64,000 nucleotides of DNA from positions 685,941 through 749,940 of the forward strand of contig ML976667.1 in NCBI GenBank assembly GCA_010015655.1. The letters run 5' to 3'. Below are positions 33,185-45,254 of the stretch, in pieces. This DNA comes from Bimuria novae-zelandiae CBS 107.79. Its lineage: Eukaryota > Ascomycota > Dothideomycetes > Pleosporales > Didymosphaeriaceae. Position 1 is the stretch's first letter, and each line of letters begins with the position of its first letter. The notes under the pieces were generated by a model, which saw only the letters and a list, made by a program, of their open reading frames with translations, did not search any database and was not told the origin of the DNA. Both the position numbers and the translations under genes were made by a program.

Positions 33185-34312
33185 CTAATCAGCGTCGTCA
33201 TTGGTTTTGCGACCCCTCTGCTCGGCATGCCGTGCAGAGACTTCATCCAGCTCCTCTGCCCAGGCTTCAACTTCTGCTTCAGTCACAGGCGGCAAAGGGA
33301 CCTGTGTTGCTTCTGTAGAAGCGTGTCTACTAGCACATGTCACAAATTGTTTTGTGAAGTAACTTACCCTCCAATTCTGCAACACGCTTCTTTAGCTCGG
33401 CGTTCTCGCGCTTTGAGTTCGGTATCCTCAGCATTAGTGGTTTTGAAGGCGCCACTGAATTGGTGGGTGCGCTGGGCATGCTCCTCGATATCGTGCTTCA
33501 ACCGCTCCATATAGCCTTCTGGCGTGAGTTCTTCAGCCTTCCGCTTCTCTTGGCGTATTGCTGTAAGCGGCCGCATATTATTCAACCCTCGATATTCCAT
33601 GGCGGAGAGTTGCTCGACTTCATCTGGGCTAGGCATGATGGAGATGCCTTCATCAACGTACGGAACGCGCGCCATGTCGTTCTTGTACCAGCCCCAAGTG
33701 CACCATCGACGGGGGCAAAAATAATCTGTTAGCTATGCATTGAATGAGCTGTTGAGAACTTACCCCTGGTGAGTGCTGCTGTGGGCACGTTGCACACGGC
33801 TCCTCCCACTCGTCCAGCTGCCACGGCTGCTTGTTGTGCTGCGACTTGAACTTCAAACAATTCGGGCAGTAGACATCGTGTAGCCTCCTACCGGTACCTT
33901 CGGGAAGGTCTGCCTGGGGGAAGAAATTGCGCAGCGGGAGGAAAGCTTTAGGGTTGTCTTGTACCTTGGGACGCTCCATCAGCCGCCTTAGGTGTCCGTG
34001 GCTGCTGTCACTGCAACCGACAAGCCCACAAACGCGGCAAGTCTCCACTCCATAGTTAGCAGCCTCACCATGTGCGGCTCCTCTTCCTCTCCCCGCACCA
34101 CCTCCTCTTCCTCGCCCTGCAGCACCGTCAGCGGTGGGCCGGGCTCCTCTTCCTCCTGCTCCTGCTCCAAGACCACCTCCCCAAGCTCCACGGCCGAACG
34201 GTTTCCCACGGTTTCCACGTCCTCCAAGTCCACGACCCCCACGGCCTTCACGATTGCCACCGGCTCCAGGATTGCTTGGCCTCTTGGGTGGGTTGAAACC
34301 ACGATTGGACAT
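33185..34312 (-). CDS. Gly/Arg-rich, Cys-containing protein; possible frameshift
   Basis: Hypothetical protein starting at 34312. The first about 90 residues are an RGG-type low-complexity tract (GGRGLGGRGNRGKPFGRG), often RNA-binding. They are followed by two cysteine clusters: CRVCGLVGCSDSSH and YCPNCLKFKSQH ... EPCATCPQQHSP, which look zinc-binding. Exon 1 ends at a gtaagt donor near 33762. Exon 2 carries NDMARVPYVDEGISIMPSPD and a helical stretch. Near its end the frame that continues properly into exon 3 (EATQVPLPPVTEAEVEAW, stop at 33185) reads NAELKKRVAELEG. The upstream frame instead runs into CCRIGG, which suggests a one-base loss, unless an unusual 41-nt intron is used. The gene sits between transposons E1 and E2. 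Function unknown; existence as a gene fairly sure, integrity doubtful. Confidence 0.62.
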
Positions 34313-35677
34313 TGCGGCTGTTGCAAGATATGAAAATTTTGCGGCGGAAGAAGGTCGCAGGTGCGAGGGCGAAGCACTTGACGATCGTGTATGCGCACGT
34401 CCCTTATCGACGAGACTGTGGAAGGTTCGCTACGGCACCGAATGCCGTGCAGAGATTTCGTTAAGGAAGGGCCTATAGGTGCCACATTGAATAGGTAGGG
34501 TATTACAGCAGATGTGAGGCCGATCCCTGATTGCTTTTTCAAGAGCAAGTAGGTCTGCCTGGCACATTGGTAAGGCCCGCGAACATGTCAAGAGGCGTCA
34601 ACGCCTGTGTGAGCGCGTGTTTACTAACGTCAGAATGGTCGGGCAGTGCGGTTTTTGCCGTATGTCGCCTCACATTGTTCTTGATGACACCCACCTGTCC
34701 AAATTCGATTTTGAGAAAGAGAAGACGGGGTGGAGTGTTATGCCCATGATAGGCAAGAAGAATGTATCTTCAGCGTAGAAGGGAACAGATGACGTGCCGA
34801 AGAAAATACAGATCCAGACTGCAACAAACAACAGAGAACTTGTTGGGCAGGCAGGCATATGAGGACAACAGGCTGTATTGCTATCTGCAGAAAAGAGTGT
34901 GTGGATTGAGGAGTCTGCTGAGCGGAGAGAGAGCGGGCGAGAGTCTGTTGAGTCAGTAGTCCGTGCACTTAGGTGGTGCCTTCCACACACACCACCTCTG
35001 ACGTCAGTCACGTGGGTACAGAACTCGTGATATAGTAGTACTTGTGACACAAAAACGGCATACCTAAGTCCGTGTATCCTCTTATAAGACGATAGATCGG
35101 TCTGGAGTAATTTCCTAGGTCAAGAAGAGGGGGTTTAACCCCCTGGAGCTTCTCTTTGAGAGGAAGCGATACCACTTGCCTTCATGAACGGCCGATTAAT
35201 AGCTAGTTTGTGGTCCCCTTCGCTCACACCCGCGCACAAGGGATATTTGAAAGCTCGATCCCCTCACTAGAGGCTAGCGACGTATTTCCCGGTGGTTGTA
35301 TCGTTATGTAATGATCGAATAAACATGTGAGGGGCTTGTGGAATGTTTCGATGCATCAATTCTAGCGACTGGTTAGCGCTTGCAGGAAGAAAAAGTGCAT
35401 CGTATCCACCAGCGACTTTCCAGCTTGCTGGCTTCTTCCGGATTTCGAGTTCGTCCTGGGCCCTTTGTCAAAGTTATATAGTCACATCCAATGGAATTCG
35501 TCCCAGTGTCAGCAAGGCATGCAGAACATGGAGTCAACATTTCTAGACTTGAGGGAGCCACGACTAGAGTATAAGTATTGGATGGCTAGTTCAGCTTCGA
35601 AACCTTAGAATCGCCTTCAATGTGCGCCTGTGGCGACGTCGTTCGGATGTAATGAGTAGTATCTTCCGCTTACCAGG
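34313..35677. other. intergenic up to the transposon block
   Basis: 1.36 kb of ordinary composition. Short frames on both strands (for example 34670-35050) match nothing I know. No RNA gene or repeat seen. Confidence 0.5.
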
Positions 35678-35679
35678 TA

Positions 35680-37788
35680 ACGTGCACGGACAGCTCATGC
35701 CCGGAGACACCTCGTGCCCCGCCGAACACCAAGCCGCGTCTCAACACCATAACTTCAACAGACTATAACGCTACAGCCATGGCACCTATCAATAATATAA
35801 TTAAAGATTTAAAATCGCGTAATCTAGGAGAACACTTTACGTTAAGGGAAGTTATTAAGAAATACGAGGTTAATAGCTTAACGCTAGGGCGAAGATAGAA
35901 AGGCGTGACAGCGTCTTAAGAGGATAGATACTTAAATTAATAAGCTCTTAACTAATAATAAGAGCTAGAGCTTATATAATATATTATAAAGCTTACAGAG
36001 AGAGGCCTTCCTCCTATAAGAGAAATAATTAGGAATTTCTTATCTAAAATAGCCTATTAGTAGCTAAGCGATTAATAGGTTTCTCGCTTTATCACTAGAC
36101 ACTAGATCTATATAATCTTAAAGTAGACCACTGCTATAGATCGTGTTCGCCACCTAGCTAATTCTAAGTTAAAATACTATCTCTATTTCGAGCTACTGCA
36201 TTAAAAGATCACTGAATATCACCTTAAGGCTCGAGATATATATAATATAGATAAGAAGGGCTTTTTAATTAGCTTAATAAGTAAAAGTAAGAGGATATTT
36301 AGCAAGCGTTAATAAGAGAAGAAGGAGGTTTAAGCATCTCTTTAAAATAGATTACGCAAGTTCCTAACACTCCTAGCCTACTACTACGCTAATAGGAGCT
36401 TGCTACCTCTAAGCCTTATTTACGCAGCTAAAAAAGGAGCTATATAATTAAGTTAGGTAGAAGATATTAAGGCAAGAGAATATAAGGTCCTTATCTTATT
36501 ATCTCTAACAGGCTAGTTAAACGACGATATAGGCCTAGCTTGGCTAGAGCAAGTGTTTAATTACTATATAAAGTAGTAATTAGGGAGATAGCAATTACTT
36601 ATTCTTAATAGTTATAGATCTTATATCACGATAGAGTTTATTAACTATTATAATTACCACAGGATCCTCCTTATAATCCTTCCCCCTTATTTAACTTATA
36701 CGCTCTAGCTACTTAACGTAGTACTATTTAAGCCTCTCTCTTAAGCTTACTCTAATAAGCTTACTAACCATCTCTATAAGGCTTAAGGTCTTATTCTAAT
36801 TAAGAAAGGAGACTTCTTCCTACTCTTCTAAAGCGCCTAGATATCCTCCTTCACGGAGAGCCTCATATTAAAGGCCTTTAAAGCTACTAGGATCTAGCCT
36901 ATAGATGCTAACGTTATCCTCCGTAGATTTACTAGCACGCCAAAAGCTAAGAGAAGCTTATTATTAGGGCTCTCTAATTATAATTAGAGAAAGATAGATC
37001 GATTAGTTTAAGCTACTATTACTAATAGCTATTAGTATAAGGTAAAAAAGCTACGTTTAAGCGTTCACTACTTCTCTATTTAGAATAAGCTTTTAAAGCA
37101 TAAGAATAAGGGCTTAAAGGAGGCTCTTTAATATAAAAAGAAGCATAAGAAGAAGGGTAAAGCTCTTAACTTTTAATAGCGCTAAGAATATTATAATAGC
37201 GCTATCTACTAGTCTCCTCGCAAGCTACGTAAGGCTCAAGCTAGAGAAGTAGTATAGGAGCGAGATAAGATAGAGGAGAAACTTTAAAAAGTATAGGCTA
37301 AGAAGTAGCGTAAGGAGGCTTAACTATAGCGTTAAGTTAAGCTTAAGGAGAAGCGTGTAAAGAGGTAAAGGCTTAAAGAAATAAGGGAGGTTAAATAAGC
37401 TAAGAAAGTAGCTAAACGCGCGCGTAAAGTTAAAGCTTAATATAAAAAAAAAGCTATTTAATAAACTTAAAAACGCAAGTAACTAGTCTTGCAAGTAATT
37501 TTATTAAGTAATAAGCGTTAAAAACGCGCTAGCACTACTTACGCTAGTGTTTAAGCTTAAAATAAGCTATTTACTACTCTACCTAAAGTTACATTACGTG
37601 GCCGTAATATTAAGCTCCTAAGTAAATATAATTAGTTTAAATTAATTATAAGAGTTAATATAGTGCTTTACTAGAAAATCTCATGATAATAGCTATTGTA
37701 CGTGGCTCAGTAGCCTCACTTTTGAAGTGGTGGATATGGTGTTCGGCGGGGCACGAGGTGTCTCCGGGCATGAGCTATCCGTGCACGT
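35680..37788 (+). mobile_element. E2: Fot1/pogo-like element, RIP-mutated, full length
   Basis: 2,109 bp, with inverted ends beginning acgtgcacggacagctcatg on both sides and running to gaacaccaag / its complement. TA flanks at 35678-35679 and 37789-37790. The interior matches E1 in organisation (for example NIDKKGFLI-like at about 36245, LPPYLTYTL-like at about 36690) and is very close to E7. The right TA is also the left TA of E3. Confidence 0.88.
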
Positions 37789-37790
37789 TA

Positions 37791-39875
37791 CCGTGTCCAT
37801 GCGCGTAATGCCCGGATTCGCGTAATGCCCGCGTAACACCAAAACACCCTAACTTCAAGACGCGACAACTCCACCAATATAGACCCGTATCAGGCTGCGA
37901 TTGATGAAATCGAATCACGAGAACTAGGAGAAGATTTTTCATATATAGAAGTTACTACTAGGCATGGACTTAAGCGATCTACGTTAGGCCAAAGGCATTA
38001 GGGAGTAACGCGCTCTTGACAGGTCAAGAACATTAAGTAGCAGAAACTCACCCCATAGCAAGAGGAGGAGCTTGTACGATATATTAAAAAACTTATAGAG
38101 AGATATATACCTCCTACTAGGGAGATAATACAGAACTTCGCCTCTACGATAGCAAAGGAGCCAATTAGCGAGAGCTAGGTTACGCGCTTTATTAACCAAC
38201 ACAGCATTTATCTTATCTCACAATAGACAGTCGGCATAGATAGTAATCGCTATAAAACTAATTTAGTAGATAAATATCGCCACTTTTTTAACTTTTTATA
38301 TAGTAAGATGGATTAATATCGCATAGATCCTCGTTATATCTATAATATGGATAAGAAAGACTACCTGATTAATATCGTTAGTAGATTAAAAAGGATATTT
38401 AGCAGATTAATGTAGGAAAAGAAGGAGGTTAGGGCATTACTCTAGGATAGTAATCGCGCGTGGATCACGCTCCTGGCATGTATCTGCGCTAATGGATCAG
38501 CTCTGCCACCTAGCCTTATCTATGAGGCTGCCAATAAGGGCATCTAATCAAGCTGGGTAGAGGATATCAAGGCAAGAGAACACGAAGTCTTTATTATATT
38601 ATTACCCTCTAGCTAGATAAATAATAATATCGGGCTTGCCTGGCTTAAGCAGGTATTCGATCGCTGTATAAAAGAGAAGACTTAACAATTATATTAACTT
38701 TTAATCTTAGACGGCCACAGATCTCACGTTACTATAGACTTTATTAACTACTATAATTAAAATAGGATCCTGCTTACTGTCTTACCTTCCTATTTAACTT
38801 ATACGCTTTAGCTACTTAATATTATAATGTTTAAGCCTCTATTAACAGCCTACTCCGCAGAGCTATTACGATACCTTTATAAAAGCTAGGGCCTAGCTTT
38901 TATTACTAAAGGCAACTTCTTCCCCTTATTCTAGAATACGTGGAAAGCCTCTTTTAAGGAATTAACTATCCTTAGCTCTTTTAGAGCAATAGGTATATTA
39001 CTACCTAATCCTAATCTTATCCTTAATAGATTTACCCACGATTAAGAATCAGGCGATAGCTCTTTATTAGGGCTTAGCGATTATAACTAAAGAAAGATAG
39101 ATAGGCTTATACGCTCTATAGTTAAGGATTAGAGTAGTAGAGATATATAAAAGCTTTATTAGTTACTCTACTATCTCTCTATGCAAAAGGAGCTGCTCTA
39201 GCTTAATAATAATAGGCTAAGGCAGGCGCTATTAACAAAGGAGAAGCGTAAAAGAAAGGGCAAAAATCTAGATCTCTAATACCGTTAGGAGTACCGTAGT
39301 GGATTAGTTATATAGTTACTAAGGAAGGTAAGGGAGGCACGTTTTTATTAATCTATTAAAGAGCAGGAGGATAAGCAGCAGCAGCTTTAAAAAATAAAAA
39401 TAGTAGAGCTAAAGAAGGCAGCGAAGCTATATAAAGAGAAAATATAGCAGGAAAAGCGTGCTGCGCAAGAGGCAGCTAAGAAGGTAAAGGAGAAGGAGAA
39501 GGCTAAAAAGGCAGCTTAGCGCGCTGCCTAGAAGTCTGCCCATAACGAAGAAAAAGCTCTACAATTATCCCAAAAGGGTAAGAGAAAAGCCTCTCAGCCA
39601 TCTCTACAGAGTAGAAAGCGTCAGAAACGTGTTGTTAATGCTACAGATGTTAGGGAGGCCCTAGAGGGTGCATCTACTGCCCTAACCAAATCTACACGGC
39701 GCGGCCGCAACGTCAAGCTTCTAGATAGATTTAAATAGCGCAAATTAATCGCAAGTATTAATATAGTACTTCCCTAGAAAATCTTATAATAATATTAATT
39801 ATAGGTAGTTTTATAGCCTTATTACTAATAGAGCTGTTATAGTGTTGCGCGGGCATTACGCGAATCTGGGCATTA
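37791..39875 (+). mobile_element. E3: Fot1/pogo-like element, right end interrupted
   Basis: Starts directly at the TA that ends E2. The left TIR (ccgtgtccatgcgcgtaatg ... gtaacacca) is matched at the right by about 35 bp (39841-39875), but the outermost about 15 bp are missing. E4 begins after the TA at 39874-39875 inside the TIR. The interior resembles E9 more than E1 or E2. A segment at 38450-38600 is less mutated (CICANGSALPP, SWVEDIKA). Transposase in plus orientation, inactive through stops. Confidence 0.83.
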
Positions 39876-39999
39876 TTATTATTTCGTAAAATCCCGCTAC
39901 ACATGTGACCTGCCCCGCGTATTAGTAATCAATTCCCGCGCGTTATTTAAAACACGGATTTACTAGCTAAATATTAACTTTTTAATGTATTATAAGAAT

Positions 40000-41030
40000 C
40001 TAAAAGTCCTTAATAGGGACCTATAGTAAAGCTAGGTTACCGCCAACGGTGTTACAGGCCGTAATTAATTAATTAAATAACGACGTTAGCGACACCTAAA
40101 TCTAGAGAGATATAAAGGTGGCTAGGATAATAATTAAGAGGATTTAACTTAGTCTAGAGTACTAGGGGTAACCTTACCCGCCAAGCTACGTATAGCAAGA
40201 TAGGCCGCCGTTGTTATTATAGTACTATCGCGAGAAGCTCAAAGAGTTACTGCTAGGCTAGCTAAATACTTACCTAGATAAGATGCAGAGTTTCTTGTAT
40301 AACAAGTACAACGTAAAAGCCTTATAGACAACTATATGGGAGACTCTTGCCAGCATAAGGTGGAGTTAAAAAGTGGTAACTAAAGTAGTAGCTAAGCGTA
40401 ACGCAGTCCTTTGTTAAGCGTTTAGAGCTCGCTACTAGCTAGCGTATAAGGCAGAAATAGTAATAGTAATTAATAAAAGCGCTTGCAACGAGTGTACAGG
40501 CAATTAAAAATATACCTAGTTAAAGGTAAATACGCTAGTTTAGGTATCGTACTTAGCGTAAAAGTTAGAGAGGTAGAGTTTGTTGCTAGCTATAGACGTT
40601 AATAGGTATCTCAATTATCTTATCTATTAGGGAGTAATTATAGTAGAGTTAATAGAGGAGTTTCTTGCTAGTAAAGTGCTGCTATATTACACGCTATACC
40701 CAAGGCCACGCTTAGTAATTATAATAGATAACGCATCTATTTATTAATTAGCTAAAATTTAACAACTCTGTATAGACGCTGGGGTAGTACTCGAGTACCT
40801 GCCGCCATAATTACCTAATATGAATCCGATTAAGTAGAGCTTTAAAGCGTTAAAGTTATGGATGAAAAAGAACTTCCAGAAAGCGCCTATCTTTTAGGAT
40901 TTCTTGTATTTCTTGGAGCTGGGTGTACAGGAGGGTTGCTATAACGACGAGCGGGCGAGAAAGTACTTTAGCTACTTAGGCTAGCAGGTGTGAGGTGTAT
41001 AGGAGATAGAGGACTTAAGTAATTAACACG
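40000..41030 (+). pseudogene. E4 transposase (DDE_3 / Tc1-mariner type), decayed
   Basis: Boundaries approximate. With stops read through, the order of motifs is LDKMQSFLYNKYNV, LASIRWSRK, an NESACNER-like first acidic region, VIIIDNASIY with the second Asp, then LPNMNPIKQSFKALK where the third acidic residue appears as Lys. In the family this block is normally D...D...E, so catalytic positions are altered as well as stop-ridden. The same motif order occurs in E8. Confidence 0.72.
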
Positions 41031-41357
41031 TTATTATTAAGTGTAAATATTACCAAGCCTAACGATAGTGGCCTGTGTAGACTTATTATTTACTAGCGTT
41101 AATTTGCTTACGTCGTAGTTCTACATAATTCTGTTAATAAGTTAATATAATATACGTATATTTAGGTAGCAAATTCCTTAAAATTAATTTTTACAGGCTA
41201 AAATTAGTAAAATAAAGAATATAAATCCCTTAATAAAAGTACTTGCAACGCGCCCTGTCTAGAAGTAATTAATAATATAACTAAAGCGTAAAGTATAAGT
41301 AATTACAAAATTAACATTAGCAACCTGGCTAAAAGCTTTAGCAACTTCTTACATTTA

Positions 41358-42959
41358 CTATATAAATAAGCTCTCCTTATCCTTATCCTCCTCTTGCTCC
41401 TCTTGCTCTACACGCTCTTTCTCCTTCTTTATATTCTCTAGGCACTAAGCTTTTTGCTCTAGAGTTAGTCCTTTAAATCTACGCTGCCATTAGACGGCAT
41501 ATACTTAAAGTTTAAGTAGTAGAGGTGGCGATAGCTTCTATACCTCTTGCTATAAGATATACGGCATGCTAGCCTCTAAGGGATCTATAAGTATATTAAT
41601 ATTAATTCTATTATCCTTAATTATAGTAAAGACCTTTCTCATATCTCTGCAATCTTTGTGTGGACCCTTGTTAAGCCACCACTATAGGAAAAGCAGTGTT
41701 ATATAGTGGAGCTCCTTTACGTTACTATAAGTTAATAGATCCTACGTCGAAACTAGCAGGTTATCTAGTAGGCGATTAGGTTTTCGCTGCTAGGCAGATA
41801 ATCTTTAAGATAGCTAACTTTATACTAATTAACTTGCTATAGACGTAATTAGTAATTTAAGTATATCTTTTATCGTAGGCTCGCTATTAGAGTTGCTCCT
41901 CCTCCGCCGTCGCCCAGCCTGCCCACGAGATCTCGCTATCATTAACCAAACGTTGTCTAACGGCTCTGTAACTGTACACCTTTGCAGCGACACCTTGCGG
42001 GCCCATATAGCGACTATATTGCCCTCGACGGGCATATAATCGGAGAATCGCACTAGCAACGATTTAGTACGCTAAAAGTAGCATACATGGGCGTAGTTTG
42101 AGCACATAGTGTCCTGGCACCTCCACGCGTCCTGTATTTAGATAGCTGGCCTATTGCCTATCTAGTCAATTGCCATGACGTCTAGCAGCTTAGCGAGTTG
42201 GCGATTAGTAGTGGTGAGTTATACCTAAGAGCCTTGTGGGCTACCTACGCGTGACTGACTTAAAGTAGGCACCTAAGGTGACTCTGGCAATAGTACTAAG
42301 TTAAAATCCATGCACGCAGTGGCCCCTAGGGGCGCTAATTATAGTAACTCTTCTACGCTAGTTTTTACGTTAGTAAAACGTAGGTAACTCTCCCCGCGTT
42401 TAAAAGCGTTTACTATGTAATCCTTTACTAAAGTTTAACTTAAATATATAATAATAGTAAGGCTTTTAATAGAGACTTTCTCCTAGGTGCTTATCTCTAT
42501 AATAACGCTATTAGCCTATCTCTAAACCTTGCCCGCTGTTAGACTACTAAGTAGTTACTTATAATTACTATCCTCTACGCTATTAACTATCTTATTATTA
42601 TAGTACGCTTTATAGTAACACCTTACATAAGTCTTATTAATTACCTTAGCAAGCTCCTTATCTAATTATTATATAAAAGGATCTAGCTAGGCTAATAATA
42701 AGCTATCCTTTAAGTATATCTCTTGCTCCTTAACGTCCTTATTCTTAAGTTACTCTACCTTAGCTACCTTAGTAGTAGTTATATAATTAGCTTTATTTAC
42801 TATCTCTTGTAAAGGTGCCCTAGCCTTTACTTTTTTAAGAGTTTTTTTATGAGGTAACTTTATTATACGCGACTTTTTAGCTGCCCGCGTCGCTTAGGGT
42901 AGATTCTTGCCCCCCTTAAACACCTAAGTACTTTTATGTTTATAACTTTTAGCCAGCAT
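41358..42959 (-). pseudogene. E4 second gene: unrecognised accessory protein, convergent to the transposase
   Basis: Read from ATG 42959 on the minus strand, the frame holds without net insertion or deletion for 534 codons to TAG 41358-41360, with internal TAG/TAA as expected from RIP. The N-terminus is basic (VFKGGKN ... ATRAAKKSRIIK). Near codon 279 (42108-42125) comes WRCQDTMCSNYAHVCY, a Trp/Cys motif that could bind zinc. Then a less mutated stretch VWLMIARSRGQAGRRRRRS, INI-x-IDPLEASMPY, and a Glu/Lys-rich tail. The E8 counterpart shares the basic N-terminus, WRCQDT...SNY...VC and IDP-x-A-x-PY. I know no function; DNA-binding is suggested by the basic and Cys-rich parts only. Confidence 0.7.
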
Positions 42960-43125
42960 TACGATAACCCTTAAGGATAATAGCAGGGTATTATTTAGAG
43001 GAATGAATTCATGTATGGCATCTAATTATACAGAAAAATAGGTGGGGTCAAATGACGCGCAGGAAGCGATTACCTAATAAGCGCCTAGATTACATGTGTA
43101 GCGGGATTTTACGAAATCACTAATA

Positions 43126-45252
43126 CCCTACCGAGACAGTCAGTACGCCGCGACACTAACGCGCCACCCCAATAGATATAGGACCTTAACTTTAACGCGC
43201 CGCATCTCTACTAATATGGATCTGATTAAGGCTGCAATTATCGCTATCAACTTATAAGAACCTGGAGAAACTTTCTTATATAGAAAAATTGTAAAAGAAT
43301 TTAGTGTTATGCGGTTAATATTAACGCGCTAGCATAGACGCGCCATGCAGGCGCGTACATAGCTACTATAAATTTACTAAAATTTTAACTAATAATAAGA
43401 ATCTAAGCTCCTATAGTATATATAGCGTCTTACTTAAAAAGGTCTACCCCCTACGCGTTAGATAATCTAAAACTTTATATTAATTATTACTAAAAAGGAT
43501 ATCTCTATGTAATAGGTTAATTACTTTATTAGGCGCTACCCTAACTCCCTAATCTCGCGATAGACGACTAGGCTAGATAGTAATCGCTATAACGCTAATT
43601 TAGGCGCAAGATATAGGCTCTACTTTAAGCTTTTATATAAGAAAATTATAAAGTATGGCATAGAGCCTTAGCATACCTATAATATGGACGAAAAAGGCTT
43701 CCTACTTGGCATCACTGGCAGGTTAAAAAGGATCTTCGACAGGCCTATATATGAGAGTCGCCAAGTGAGGCAATCTATCCAGGATAGTAGTCGTGAGTAG
43801 ATCTCGCTCATCGCATGTATATGCGCCGATAGATCTACTGTTAATCTATTACTAATCTATTAATCTGACGCTGAGACTCTATAATTAAGCTAGGTTAAGG
43901 AAATCAACGTTAATTCTTATAGAGTCTTTATTACCTTATTAACCTCTAGATAGTTAAACAACGAGATAGGGCTTTAATAGCTAAAACAGGTGTTTAATCG
44001 CTATACTAAGGAGAAGGCTTAACGGTAGTGGCAACTCCTAGTCCTTAATAAGTATAGATCTTACGTTACTATAGATTTTATTAACTATTATGATTAGAAA
44101 AAGATCCTCCTTGCGATATTTCCCCCTTACGCTACTTATACGCTATAGCCTCTAGACGTCTATGTGTTTAAGTCTCTTTCTACTGCCTACTCCGACGAGC
44201 TCTCCGCATACCTGTATAAGAGTTAGGGGCTATTAATAATTACTAAAAGAGACTTCTTTATACTATTCTAGAGGGCCTAAATAACGTTAGTTACGCCTTA
44301 ATTAATTACTAAAGCTTTTAAGTATATAGGTATCTCGCCGCCAGATCCTACACTAATCCTTAGTTAATTTAATAGAGATAAGTCTCTAGAATAGAGATTG
44401 CGTAAAAGCTCTACTTTAGTACTTAGCGCGTCTAATTAGCGCAAAATCGATTGGCTTTTAAAGGTTGTTATTAATACAGGGGGAGGTAATAAGGCCAAGA
44501 AGCTAAGTCGCACTATACACTTAATCTCTATACAAAAGTAGCTCCTAGAGCATGAGAATTAGGGGCTACGAGAAGCCCTTACAAACTAGAAACGGCGTTA
44601 AATAAAGGGCAGGACTCTACCTTTTAAGCAGCTAGATAAGTAGCATAGAGGATCTGTTTTCTAGTTACCTGCCCGCGTATAGAGGGCGCGCGATTCTCTC
44701 AGCCAACAAAAGGCTAAAAAGCAACAACTACAACTCTAGAAAAGTGAGCAAAGAGAGATCTAGATAGCAAATAGGTAGCTTAAAGCTTGTCTACTATAAA
44801 AGAAGCGTGTTATGCGTGTAGTAGTTAGAAATATACACGCTAAGGAGAAAGCTAATTAGGCTACTAAGTAACGCCTCTATTAATAGGCTCGTAAGGCTTA
44901 ACAACAACTTTAAAAACGTCTTAAAATTACTAAAAAGGGAAGCCAGAATGCTTTAAAAGCTACTTATATAATTATAAAGAGGAAGAAGCCTACGCCGGCA
45001 TCTATACGCGTTAATATAGTAATATCTACGCTATTAGCGCCAGCATCGCGCAGTAACTAAATAATTAGAATACTAAGTAGATATCTATAATTTAACTAGC
45101 TAATAATCTTCTATAGCTCTATAAAATCTTAACTCTAGAAAATTTCGCGATAAAAGCTTTTGTGTAAAATTCTATAGCCTTATGTTGCTGGCTGCGGTGC
45201 TGGTGTTAGGGTGGCGCGTTAGTGTCGCGGCGCACTGACTGTCTCGGCAGGG
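43126..45252 (+). mobile_element. E5: Fot1/pogo-like element, RIP-mutated
   Basis: 2,127 bp, directly after the TA that ends E4 and followed by TA 45253-45254. Inverted ends: ccctRccgagacagtcagtR, then cgccgcgacactaacgcgcc. The plus-strand interior keeps MDLIKAAI-like, TYNMDEKGFLLGI-like (about 43675) and ICADRST-like landmarks amid stops. Its sequence is distinct from E1, E2 and E3, so it is a separate subfamily. Confidence 0.85.
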
Positions 45253-45254
45253 TA

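Larger units (their letters stand above)
39876..43123 (+). mobile_element. E4: two-gene Tc1/mariner-type element, RIP-mutated
   Basis: 3,248 bp between TA 39874-39875 and TA 43124-43125. A 26-bp perfect core of the inverted ends lies at 39881-39906 and 43092-43117 (atttcgtaaaatcccgctac...). Looser similarity extends inward to about 75 bp, including a ttaggtaatcgcttcc-like motif. The left half encodes a DDE transposase on the plus strand; the right half encodes a convergent minus-strand gene. It is related to E8 in both genes but clearly diverged. Confidence 0.82.

Noticed and set aside
41829..42059. Short minus-strand open frame in E4 taken as a separate small gene
   Set aside because: It is in register with the longer E4 second gene (42959 to 41358) and is just a stretch without RIP stops.
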